This document shows positions 45,051 to 56,449 of a DNA stretch of 64,000 nucleotides, piece by piece. The position numbers and the translations under genes are program-made. Source of the DNA: Heliocidaris erythrogramma (Eukaryota > Echinodermata > Echinoidea > Camarodonta > Echinometridae); NCBI GenBank assembly GCA_025617745.1, contig CM046863.1, positions 56,867,829 through 56,931,828 of the forward strand. Reading direction: 5' to 3'. Position 1 is the first letter of the stretch. Every line of letters begins with the position of its first letter. The notes beneath the pieces are model-generated. The model did no database searches, was not told the DNA's origin, and saw only the letters and a list, made by a program, of their open reading frames with translations.

Positions 45051-46645
45051 GCTAATAAAAAAAATTGCTCAAGGTTGCCAAGGTGGCAACCAAGCTGAAT
45101 TTACCTCAATACCCATCTAGAATACGAATCAACAAAAAAACCTTGTACTTAACAACTTTTCCAGGTCTCAAAAACTTCTACTGGACTATAATACCAATCT
45201 CATGAAAGTTACCAGAGATACTTTAGTTTAACCCCAAATACATACAAACTGCTAAATTAAAATTGGAGAGATCGAATACATTTAATATTTTCAAATGAGA
45301 AAAATAATAGATTAGTATGAGCAAGGATACTGACATGGGAAATAGCCAGTATCTAATAGCCATTTTCTGTAATCAGAATAAACTAGACACTGAATAGTTT
45401 GTTGAAGAACCCCAGGCAACATTGCGGTATTGAAGGTATGGGGATTTTAAAGCATTGTAGACCTACATCATTAATAATATTGTTGGTGAAAATTACTTGA
45501 TTTTGTATAATAGTCCTATATTATTTGATATTTTGGTACAGCTTAAGTCAATGTCATTATTCCAAGATAATTAAATATCAATAGTTACACCTAAGAATTT
45601 AAGTGAAATAGAAATACTAATACTGCTGCTGCTGCTGATGTTAGTATGACAAAAAAAAAACTACTCCTTACTCATAACAGTACTACTGATATTACTACTA
45701 CTACTACTACTACTACTACGCTTAACGAGATTAATGCACTTCCCAAACTGAGGCCCAAATAGCAGTTCTACTTTTAAAACGTATATGTGCCTACTTCATG
45801 GCAACACTACAAAAGCTTACATATCACTTGCTTATACACTGACTTGCATCTATTGTTGAACTCTATAACAGCCCTTGATTTGGCAGAGCTATTGAGTCTA
45901 CATTTATTTATTGAAGAAAAAAACATGTGATCATGGAGATAGTGTTCAAAATAATCATAGAAAGAAATCAAGAATATGAAGAAAAAACGTTGTATCCTTG
46001 GTAATTTTTTCCCCCATGTAGATTAGGGGAACTTTCGGGTACGGTAGGACAGTTCTATCTCTTTTTTAGCTTTTGTGGTTTGTGTTTTATTTTCGTTGAG
46101 AATATGCATTATGGTATTATAAGTACAAGACCTACTTTGGACGGCATTTGGTTCCGACTTGAATGAATGATAAAAGTTCAGAGTTTGGTATCACATATAC
46201 GTCCAAACAAGAAAGATAAGTACATAACGACATCGATGGACGAACATCAGCAACTGTTGTGAGATGATTTAGATTAAATTGACATTGCGCATTTTTTATA
46301 TATCATACCTTAAACTGAAGATACATAGTTTGGTATTATTGCAATAATTTATACTGATAACTGGTAGAACTCAAGATGATCCTATTCTTATCTGCAATCC
46401 TATCGAAGCGGACCACTAGCCAATGTGCAGGGGCGCAAGGGGTATTTCTCCAACCTCACAAATGAAAAAGAGGCATGATAAACTGACTTTTCAATCAACG
46501 TGAAGAGATATTTCCAAGGTAATCTATTGCTCTTATAACATCATAAGTTATGATTAATTTTCAAATATTTTTGTTAAGTTAAAATTTTGAAGCCAAACTT
46601 CAATAGTGAACATGGGTTATTTGGGAGTATTTGGCCACGTATCAA

Positions 46646-46766
46646 TATACGCGCCTCGTTATATACGCGCCTTATAGGGCAGCTGGGCTAAAGCCAGGAT
46701 AATAATACTACATCGGCGCTTAGAAACATTATATTAAGCGCAATATAAATGTTATGTATTATTATT
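46646..46766 (+). mobile_element. truncated SINE with ATCAA target duplication
   Basis: ATCAA at 46641-46645 and 46767-46771; U1 (7968) and U3 (21025) have one copy and no insert. The body shows GGGCAGCTGGGCTAAAGCC and AGCGCAATATAAATG, ending in ATTATTATT, like the 3' part of the SINE at 1013. Confidence 0.75.
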
Positions 46767-47449
46767 ATCAAAGCCAAAAGAGTGTAACGCCATATGCTTT
46801 AAAAGTTCATCGGAAATCCCTTCAAACATTAAAGCCATTAGCTTATGTATAAATTATAAAAAGAGCATGTCTAAAAAGCATAAAATCAAGACTAACGTAG
46901 GCCACTTTGTTAGCTCGCTCACTTCGCTCACTTGCAAGTTTCTATAAATTCACTGTATTTGTCTGAATGACACTCCAATTTATAGAAATAATAAATGTCA
47001 ATCAGAGTCATAATTTACAATTCATGAAGAGACGGATTGATCTAACAGTCGTTGCCATGACCGCCCCACCCCCCCCCCCTTCCCAAATTCGGACTTTGAA
47101 GGGTAATATTCTTGCTGGATCATCATTGGCTCGGATCCCCTTCCCTTTAACGGGCGCATTTTTAGGGACGTCATTTGTGATCTTTGCTTCAAAACAGTAA
47201 TTTATAACATCACAATATACATGTTTTCAAATCTGGCAAATTCGGAACCTGGAATAATAATAACGATGACATGTGACTTGTGAGCTGCATTCTTCGTATT
47301 CTAATCCCTATTTTCTTGCGATTAGTGGAAGTATTCATTTGTCTAATAAATTTCTAACCATGGTGTATTTTATGAACCTCAAACTTTTATGTTTTACTTT
47401 TACATGAAGTAAAACACTTTTAATTGTGAACAGTGCAACATCACATCTT

Positions 47450-48010
47450 TGAAATCAACGAAATGTATAGCGCAGGTGCCCATAATGACAAAAAGGGTCC
47501 CCCAAAATATTATGTGTGAGATAAGATCGTTTTAATATTTTGGTTTATTATTTTTTTACGGTAGACTGCAATTTTGAAATCAAGGTCATACGAAAAAAAA
47601 ACACCACTATAGGGGCACAGCGGCCAACGGGATGTCAAATTAAAGACAATTGTTGTATTTGACTCGTTCTCTTTGCTAATCATCAAGATGGTCACCAAAA
47701 GAATGGTTGCCGAATTGTTAGAACATGCATATTATAATTTTACATTTTATCTTTACAGCATGCACTATAAAGGAAGTAAATCGAATCAATATACATGATA
47801 TACAAGATCTATCTCATTGCAGGAACCAATGGGACCGTAAAGTGAGTTTGTTGTTTGACCTTGATTTTAAAATTTAGCTTTAATATCATTAAAAGAAAAA
47901 AAAAAGAAAATCGAAATTTGAAAATAGTATTATGTTGCATATAGGCCCACGGAATCTGTAGGGCTATTTTATCTGAATGGGCACCTGCGCTATGTATTTT
48001 GTTGATTTCA
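47450..48010. repeat. inverted-repeat segment (possible MITE)
   Basis: GAAATCAAC-AAATG-ATAGCGCAGGTGCCCAT at 47451-47487 is mirrored at about 47972-48010. Related single ends occur at 16735-16760 (U2) and 21395-21432 (U3). Confidence 0.5.
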
Positions 48011-48078
48011 ATTAAACTGGAGTTCAGAATAAGGGCCATAATGTTTTACTGATCATAATTAGAAGCATTGTACTCATA

Positions 48079-48636
48079 GCCCTGTGAAGAAAGAGAAAAA
48101 AATGCAGCCCCTTATGGACAGCATGCCTGCCACAAGGAATGGCTGATATCATCAGAGGTATCAATTTTACCACCAGTGAGAACTGAACAAACTGCCTCTA
48201 GTAAAGTGAAAATGGCTTAACCAAACAATCAGGCATACCTTCTGGACGATTATCCCAGAGACCGTTAATTTCTGAACATTTGTTTCAAAACCTGCCTACC
48301 CCTGGAGAATATCTCCAGGACAATTACCCTCCAGGATATTTTAATTCTGCTAGTTAATCTGAAGTATCCATCCATTTGGGGGTGCATGCCTTTAGATCTA
48401 ATTGTCCTTTATGAATAATTGTCGATGGGGTGGGGTGGGAATTACCTGGGGGTGATTGTCCGAGGGGTTAGTTATTGCATAGGATAATTGTTTTAGGGAG
48501 CAGTTATCCACTCATTATAGCTGCAATAAATCAATTTGAAAGTTCAATTACTGATAGCCAAGACTTTCCATATACGCCTTTAAAAAGAGCTGGTCTAATA
48601 TTTTTTTGGGTTTGGGTGTTTTTTTTTTCAGGGCTG
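48079..48636. mobile_element. probable MITE, GCCCTG ends
   Basis: Interrupts CATAACAAATTAGTGGCAT of U1/U3 (8405, 21935). Ends are GCCCTG...CAGGGC beside TA; the left end may have lost two bases. 48240-48500 repeats GATTATCC / GGACAATTA / GGATAATTG motifs in both orientations. Confidence 0.5.
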
Positions 48637-48701
48637 TATAACATATCAGTGGCTTCATAATAATTGGAATGCAACTTTATTGGAAAACGTGGGCATCTTA
48701 A

Positions 48702-48940
48702 AGGGATACGCCACCGGGCAACCGTGGGGAAAGTCAGGATTGCGTAAGCCCCATTCACTCGTACACAAAGTATGTGCGTCGAACGCGTCCGTTGGACTAC
48801 TGGGATTACATTTCGAACTGCACGAAGCCGACCGAATCTCGCACGAGAGCTCGAGTTCAGGCGGAGCGTGCATGTTGCGCGGCGAAGTTCGAAGTTTGCT
48901 CCCGCGGGGCAACGGCCACAATCTGCGGTTAAGTATCCCT
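48702..48940. mobile_element. TTAA-flanked GC-rich MITE
   Basis: TTAA at 48698-48701 and 48941-48944, with inverted AGGGATAC ends. U1 (8525) and U3 (22023) lack it. The interior is GC- and CpG-rich, unlike its AT-rich surroundings, and opens long shadow frames on both strands that match nothing I know. Confidence 0.7.
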
Positions 48941-50409
48941 TTAAGCACTTGTCAGAACTTTGAGTTTCTGAGCTAGCCATGTAGAAAATATACCACGTGG
49001 TGGACAATTTTTTAAAAAAGGCAAAACTGACCTCAAGGCAAGAATTATAGGTGGCCCTCTATCCAGAATTGATGAACATCAAAAATATGCCACATTCCAT
49101 GTTTTTTTTAATGAAAAGGTGCACAGTTGTTTACTAGTCGGCTAGACTATTTTCCCAGCTCAACATCAGCGTTGCTGCAACTGGTCGACCCATTAATTTG
49201 CATATGAATGCGTATAAGTTCCTTTGTAATTTAATATCTAGAAATCGTCCCATGCAAAATTGTTATGAATATTCAAACTAAGCGTCGTCAGTTTTCTTCT
49301 TACATACACCAATCAGCTGCATCGCCTATGCCATGACTGCTGCTGCACCGTTTGATTTGCATATGAAAGCGGATAACTTGCAATTTATTTTAATATATTG
49401 GAATCGCCCTGTGCTTCTTGTTGTTTGTTGTTGTTGAAGATTTTTTTTACAGAAATGTATCAATAAAATATGATGGGACCGACCTATAACTCGATCTTTA
49501 TGAATATTCATACCAAACACCGCCAGTGTTCATGGTGTTCTTTGATCAGCTGGATTGCGGTTCGTGCCGCACATTTTGATTTGCATATTTTCCTATGCGT
49601 CATGACTATTATGAGTCAGAAACCCTCATTGGGGGGGGGGGGGGGAACAAAAAAAAACCCTCGTTAGTTCTAGATGCTATCCAGTACTTTTAGAAGCAAA
49701 AATATGAGTGTCTACTTACTTTCAAGTTGTCTTGTCTTGACAGGTGTAAAAATCAAAATGTCCACTTTCTGCTTTCTGATCCAATGAAAATTGTTTCTGG
49801 GGATAATGGTCAAATTGTTACGGCCAATGCTCCGGGATAGTATGATTCATAGCTGTGCTGCAAAACGAAGTGACGGGTTTTCTGGTATGTCGTCGAACTG
49901 ATGACTCCCACTAAATTCAAAAGATTTAGTGGGAGTTCCGACTGAAAGTTCCACTTACACCACTCGGTTCCAGAATTAGTTTATTTTAAAGGACATATAT
50001 TAAATTTAGACAAAAGGCAAACGTGCCTTTAAATTCCACGTTTTGTGTCTGGATATAGAGAAGGCTTTTGTTTTTAACTTCGATGAATAACAGTGCTGCA
50101 TGAAGAAATGACGAATAGTGTCCTGGCCCGTATAAAATTGATGAATCCAATGTCATATAAAACTACATTCCTCCCAAGGAGAGTGTATGTTTTTATTGTC
50201 TTCGTAGAAAATAGGTTTCATCAGGAATACAAGTAGATCAGTGATGAAATCTAATAGATAACTGCCTAATTGTTAAAAACTCTAATTTTGCAGTTTCAAA
50301 ACTGACACTGGTCTACGCTTAAATCTAGTATTCAGAGCTCCCGATGTGTATCGGTCGCCCTTCCAAATGCAAACTAAATTTCAAACTGACTGCAAAAGGC
50401 AATATCATA

Positions 50410-50600
50410 TTTTGGGGTGGTTTGTTCCGCTTCTAGTAGTAACCCAACGAAAGATTATGAAGAGACCATGAAATTCTTTTGTGCTAATTTCTAACCTTTA
50501 ACCTTGATGACGTGCATTTATTGTAAACAGGCATTAGGAGAGAGCAAGAAACAGGAAAATTAACATGCAATGTATTTACTGTCTATCTTCTGTACAGAAG
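50410..50600 (+). repeat. microsatellite-associated module, copy 7
   Basis: GGTTTGTTCCGCTTCTAGTA, AAGATTATGAAGAGACCATG, CCTTTAACCTTGATGACGTG and CAATGTATTTACT lead straight into the largest microsatellite of the window. Confidence 0.6.
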
Positions 50601-50871
50601 ATACCACTTCTGCTTACCACTTCCGCTACCACTACTACTATCATCACCACTATACTATTATCTATGCCGCTACCACTACCACCACCATCACCACTATAAT
50701 GGTCACCATAACTCCTACTAAAATTACTATTATCTACATTATCCATATTAATTAATATTACCATTCTTGTTAGTGCTGCTGTTGCTACAACAAAAACAAC
50801 AACAATAACAACATGTACTACTACTACTACTACTACTACCACTGATACTACTACTACTACTACTACTTCTT

Positions 50872-50902
<31 letters not shown>

Positions 50903-51185
50903 AACAGCTACTACTATACTATTACTATTATTACTACTGCTACTACTATACTACTACTACTACAACTCAAATTACAATTACTATTACTAATACTGCTCCT
51001 ACTAATACTACTAATACTAGTTCTACTACTATTACTACTACTACTATAATACTACTACTAATAATGATAATACTTCTACAACAACTAGTACTACTACTAC
51101 TACTACTACTACTACTATTACTACTACTACTAATACTGCCACTACTACTATACTACCACTACTTATAATACTCCTGTTGCTGCTG

Positions 51186-51218
<33 letters not shown>

Positions 51219-51640
51219 TTACTCCTACTATAACAACAAACACTACTACTACTACAAAAAAAAACTACTCCTACAACTAAAATTACAACAACTATTACTA
51301 TTACTGCTACTTCTAATACTAATACTAATACTTCTACTACTATTACTACTATAACACTACTACTAATAATGATAATACTGCTACAACAACTACTACTGCT
51401 GCTACTACTGTACTACTATTACTACGACTACTACTACTACTACTAATACTAATACTTCTACTACTACTATTACTACTACCACTACCATTACTCCAACTAG
51501 TGCATCTACCCTTGGAGCTGTTGCTACCACCACTACTGCTACTACTAGTAGTAGTTTTACTACTACAACAACTACAACAACAACTACTACTACTACTTCT
51601 AGTTTTACTACCACGACTGATAGGATGTCCGATGTTCCTT
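50600..51640. repeat. ~1-kb imperfect (TAC)n microsatellite
   Basis: Almost pure CTA/ACT/TAC trinucleotides with scattered TGC, CAA and AAT interruptions. Frames rich in Val, Ser, Leu or Thr across it are artefacts. It spans the empty target site of the U3 LINE. Confidence 0.95.
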
Positions 51641-52554
51641 TGCCCCATGCAAATCTCTTCATACTTTGCAAATCATGATTTTTAGTCAATTCTTTTTTCT
51701 TTTTTTTTTCATTTTGCATGGTTTAGCAACAGCACAGAAAAGATATTTTGTCCTCATTTCATTTTGACTGAAAGCATGTTTCAACAGGTTTGTTTTTGTT
51801 TGTTTGTTTGTTTGTTTGTTGTTTTTTTTACAATTTCAAACATGAACTAGTGATTGATATTTTTCAGATATTTCTTGTTTTGTTTCCTTTAAATTCAATT
51901 CAATTCAATAAAGGTTTTTAAAAACACAATTAGCAGTAAACAGACGGAATTGTACATGTTTTACAGCAATCGAATTTTATTTCATGTTTTCTTTTACAGT
52001 TTTGAATTTCAGTTATTCATAATAATATTGAATATTTTACATGATAAAATGTTTTATTTTGTATATACACTCATTGATATGTTGATTTATGATTCATGTA
52101 TTTTCATCGAGTGGAATCAAAGTAAAGATCACTGAAAAAAATTAGAAGGTTCCCTAGTGCAAATTCAACGTATCATTTTAATGTAATCATTCCATACTGA
52201 TTTTGTTTCGTTTTGTTTCGCTCTCTTCTTTTTCGACAAGTTTTGTTTTGTTATGTTTCATTTGTTTCTTTGTTTGTTAGATAATTTTTTTCCGTTTTTG
52301 GTTTGTGCTTTTTATATCGATAGAAAAATAAATTATATTAAACTGATGTTGATCAAAAATGTAATTTAATAAAGATCCTATTGTCGTAATTGACTCACTG
52401 CCTGATAGAAACTCAAAGTCATACATCGTACTATTAATCAAATATGTGCAGTCCAATGTTGTATTTCAGCAGACCTCCTGAAGTGTATTATATCTGTCCG
52501 ACAAATTAAATGTAAACCTCTTAGTACACTAAGCATGCTCATAGCTTACAGTCA

Positions 52555-52664
52555 CCTAAACCGCAGTAATATTATGAGATGGTTTGTTCCATTTCTGGTA
52601 GAAACCCAACAAAAGGTAGCATATCTTATGATAAAGCAACCGTGAATTGCTTTTATCCGCGTTA
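52555..52664 (+). repeat. microsatellite-associated module, copy 8 (interrupted)
   Basis: ATTATGAGATGGTTTGTTCC, AGAAACCCAACAAAAGG and ATAAAGCAACCGTGAATTG, broken near the GTTAACC position by the G-rich insertion. Its expected ending reappears at 53975. Confidence 0.55.
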
Positions 52665-53965
52665 ACCCAGGGGCAGCGGAGCATCTTTCAAAGTTGGGGG
52701 GGGGGGGCATCAGCAAAAAGGGGCGCCTTCAAAAAGGGTGAAAACAAGGCTGAAAATGCCACATTGAGACATTAGTATACCGCTACATTACACTATCGAG
52801 GATCATTTTCGACACATTAATATTATGTTTTAGCATGGTTTTATATAAAAACTACTTTACAGTTGAGTGAAATAGTCTCATGAAGATATTTTGACTAGCA
52901 GCGATTCTCCTAATATGATAAGAAGGCAATGGTAAATGCACTGAAGCGAGCTTTGGAAACATTTTAGAATTTTTTTTACTCCTTCCTGTTAAAATTTAGA
53001 GGCACGTACTGCTCATTCTTGTATAATTTAGGAAATTGTGCCCCTCCTGCCCCCTGCTCCACTGCCTCTCATTGTGCTAGGTATATGGTATTTTGTGTAC
53101 TTTAGGGCACAGTTTGTAAGCGACATCGGAATATATAGGTAGAATTATATTAAATATATATATAGGTAGGCTATATAGGGCAGTTATTAAAAGGGAAAAT
53201 AATACTATTAAAAATAAATATATATATATATAGGTAGGCTATATAGGGCAGTTATTAAAAGGGAAAATAATACTATTAAAAAGAAAAAGGGCCACTGATC
53301 AGAAGTAAAAGGGGCACTTAAAAAGAGGCATTTATCATAAGGAAAAATTGCACTAATCAGAGGAAAACAGGGACACTTGTCAGATTTCAAAGGGGACACT
53401 TATCTGAGCTTAAAAGGGGCACTTATCAGAAGGTGAAAACGGCACTTATTAGGAAGAGGAAGGGGCAGTCATACGAAGAAAACGGTCACTCATCAGAGGT
53501 GAAATAGGGCACTTATAAGAAGGGGAACTTGTACTATTAGAACGAAAAATGGGCACTAATCAGACGAAAAAAACCAAGGCACAGATTTCAAAAGGGGCAG
53601 TAATGTCTGAAGTTAAAGGGGGCACTTATCAGAAGGTGAAATTGGCATTTATGAGAAAGAAGAAGGGGCGCAGTTATACGAAGAAAAAGGGGCACCTATC
53701 AGAAGTGAAAAGGGCACTTATCAGGAGGAAAAATTGCACTATTAGAACGGGAAATGGGCACTAATTAGACGAAAAAAGGGGCAATTTCATAAGGGGCAGT
53801 AATGTCTGAGGTTAAAGGGGGCACTTATCAGAAGGTAAAAGGGCACTTATTGGAAAGGAAAAGGGCACTATGCGAAGAAAAGGGGGCACATATCAGCAGT
53901 GGAAAGGGGCACATTTGGGATACTTGAAAAAGTAGGGGGCACTGTGCCCCCCGTTCCCCCTCCCC
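52665..53965. repeat. G-rich insertion with degenerate ~35-bp repeats
   Basis: Begins GGGGCAGCGGAGC plus poly-G and closes with GTGCCCCC-type sequence. 53158-53280 holds two copies of TATAGGTAGGCTATATAGGG with downstream TTATTAAAAGGGAAAATAAT. 53280-53940 is a loose purine-rich repeat of GGGGCACTTATCAGAAG plus variable spacers. No gene. Confidence 0.6.
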
Positions 53966-53969
53966 CTAT

Positions 53970-55255
53970 GCAACTATGCTACATGAATTTAACATGCCAT
54001 GTATTTACTACATGTACACTCCAACTATGCTACATGGATTTAACATGCCATGTATTTACTACATGTATTATCCAACTATGCTACATGGATTTAACATGCC
54101 ATGTATTTACTACATGTACTATCCAACTATGCTACATGGATAACATGCCATGTTTTTACTGCATGTACTATCCAACTATACTACATGGATTTAACATGCC
54201 ATGTATTTATTACATGTACTATCCAACTATGCTACATGGATTTAAACATGCCATGTCAATATTTACTACATGTACTATCCAACTATGGTGCATGAATTTA
54301 AACATGCCATGCCAGTATTTACTACATGAACTATCCAACTATGCTACACGGATTTAACATGCCATATATTTACTACATGTACTATCCAACTATGCTACAT
54401 GGATTTAACATGCCATGTATTTACTACATGTACTATCCAACTATGCTACATGGATTTAACATGCCATGTATTTACTACATGTACTATCCAACTATGCTAC
54501 ATGGATAACATGCCATGTTTTTACTGCATGTACTATCCAACTATACTACATGGATTTAACATGCCATGTATTTATTACATGTACTATCCAACTATGCTAC
54601 ATGGATTTAAACATGCCATGTCAATATTTACTACATGTACTATCCAACTATGGTGCATGAATTTAAACATGCCATGTCAGTATTTACTACATGAACTATC
54701 CAACTATGCTACACGGATTTAACATGCCATATATTTACTACATGTACTATCCAACTATGCTACATGGATTTAACATGCCATGTATTTACTACATGTACTA
54801 TCCAACTATGCTACATGGATTTAACATGCCATGTATTTACTACATGTACTATCCAACTATGCTACATGGATTTAACATGCCATGTATTTACTACATGTAC
54901 TATCCAACTATGCTACATGGATTTAACATGCCATGTATTTACTACATGTACTATCCAACTATGCTACATGGATTTAAAAATGCCGTGTATTTACTACATG
55001 TACTATCCAACTATGCTACATGGATTTAACATGCCATGTATTTACTACATGTACTATCAAACTGTGCTACATGGATTTAACATGCCATATATTTACTACA
55101 TGTACTATCAAACTATGCTACATGGATTTAACATGCCATGTATTTACTACATGTACTATCCAACTATGCTACATGGATTTAACACGCCATGTATTTGCTA
55201 TCCAACTATGCTACATGGATTTAACATGCCATGTACTACATGTACTATCCAACTA
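53970..55255. repeat. 51-bp minisatellite with higher-order repeat
   Basis: About 24 copies of a unit with CTATGCTACATGGATTTAAC, ATGCCATGTATTTACTACAT and GTACTATCCAA. As 51 is divisible by three, long frames stay open (YYMYYPTMLHGFNMPC-type repeats), but nothing indicates translation. A run of variant units starting near 54000 is repeated 365 bp later, giving a higher-order unit. Confidence 0.9.
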
Positions 55256-55309
55256 TACCACAGCAATACTACTACCACTATCACAACTCCTTCCACAACT
55301 AACACTGCT

Positions 55310-55470
55310 ACTGTTGGTTTATTGCATAAAATAAAGCATTGTATGACGTTGAATATTTTATAAATGCTGTGCAATGCCCTGATACTTTCTTATATTTCTT
55401 ATTGTTATAACTTATGGGCAGACTCCATGTATATAGGCCTACTGATGAAGTGCTTGTTATGCAAAATAAC
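55310..55470 (+). pseudogene. LINE RT C-terminal relic (U4 copy)
   Basis: Collinear with 31100-31260. The frame still shows LILSYISYCYNLWADS. It ends abruptly near 55475. Confidence 0.5.
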
Positions 55471-55534
55471 AGAAAAGCCGCCAGGGCGTCGAACTACATT
55501 CTGGCTTAAAAGGGTGCTAAAACGTCAGTGCTTT

Positions 55535-55905
55535 CGCGTCTTTTGTTGGATTTCTACCAGAAGCAGAACAAACCATACAATAACATCACTGTGATGAAAA
55601 TTACAATTTTCTTTTTTTACAATTTGATAGAAAATAAGGAAACATGTGGGGGAAGGCCAAGTTTGACTACAGCCATGTGGGATTTCTAAATCATTTTATT
55701 CAAGCCATTTAAGTAAAAGGCATCGATCAGTGACTGTTAATAGTTTGGGAAATAAAACGCGGGATCTATGGAAATTGGCCTGGCAGACATTATTTGTTGC
55801 TATGTCCGACAAGCCTCCGGCAAGCTTTCAGGTTGTCAAGAACAACCTTTGTTTGAAAGGTATATATAAAATGTGTATACATTACCGAAGCGGTCTAATC
55901 TCTAG
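55535..55905. repeat. scrambled fragments of the duplication unit
   Basis: 55535-55600 is a reversed piece of the GGTTTGTTC-CTTCTGGTAGA module. 55780-55905 matches U1 8785-8870 and U3 22285-22385 (TTTCAGGTTGTCAAGAACAA, ACATTACCGAAGCGGTCTA). 55605-55780 shows nothing recognisable. Confidence 0.55.
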
Positions 55906-55937
55906 TTGGCAAATAAATCCTTCCCTAGTTTGATACT

Positions 55938-56375
55938 AATAAGCGAGTTCGTAATTGGCCCATGAGCAACTTTTCGCAAATGACATTTCCCTTTTTTCCA
56001 TTAGGATAGGCATCTTTTCAAAGAAGGATAATAAGTAAGCTTGCCCGACATAGCAACCTACAAAATTCAAACTCTATGAAAGAAAGACATCGTAGACCAG
56101 GTGACTAGATTAGCACGTCAATGAACACTTGGGAAGCGCATTGTTTGCAAGTTGACTATCATTTGGCAGACTGTAAAATACCAACCATCAATGAACACTT
56201 TGTTGCTTTTCAGTGGATTTAATGAAAAGTATAATTAAATGAATATATGAATAATCATTACATCACAGTCGATGCTTATCTCAGTGAATTTTAAACGAAC
56301 ATGCCAGTTTTGACAGTTTATCTCAAATGACCTTTATCTGCTCATGCGTAAATCCTAATTACGAACTCGCTTATT
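55938..56375. mobile_element. MITE with AATAAGCGAGTTCGTAATT ends
   Basis: Perfect 19-base terminal inverted repeats, with CATGAGCA and AAATGACATTT/AAATGACCTTT mirrored further in. Non-coding interior. No clean target duplication seen. Confidence 0.7.
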
Positions 56376-56449
56376 GGCAAGATTTCAAGGTTCATGAGTA
56401 TTAATTTAGTTGGCAACTTGGTATGGGGCGCCAAGTGTAGCATGACTGA

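Larger units (their letters stand above)
40241..45189. mobile_element. giant foldback element with tandem-repeat arms
   Basis: Outer ends ATAGTCCAGTAGA (40241-40253) and its complement (45177-45189). Moving inward, CCTGGAAAAGTTGTTAAGTA, TTGTTGATT, GATGGGTA and CCTTGGCAACCTTGAGCAAT all reappear inverted at 45060-45175. Both arms then consist of ~175-bp tandem monomers. The inner ends (43690-43790 and 44235-44345) are also inverted copies, so the hairpin tip is about 43790-44235. The left arm is split by a LINE (41484-43590). No coding sequence belongs to the foldback itself. Confidence 0.75.
45195..55470. repeat. duplication unit copy U4
   Basis: Enters the unit at the AAGTTACCAGAGA block (U1 5650) directly beside the foldback, and follows U1/U3 order to about 52660. 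It resumes after a G-rich insertion with the minisatellite (53970-55255) and a LINE relic (55310-55470) matching 31090. It lacks the LINE found in U1 and U3. Confidence 0.65.

Noticed and set aside
48531-49007. A 158-codon minus-strand gene
   Set aside because: It spans two TIR elements and unit sequence; the interval is clean of the frame in U1 and U3, so it arises from MITE insertion.
50576-51719. Open frames rich in Val, Ser or Leu
   Set aside because: Direct translation of the (TAC)n microsatellite; the same applies to frames at 12799-13008, 27662-27853 and 29705-30010.
53899-55363. Cys/Tyr/Met-rich repeat proteins
   Set aside because: The 51-bp unit length keeps all frames open; no start context, splice sites or composition suggests a gene.
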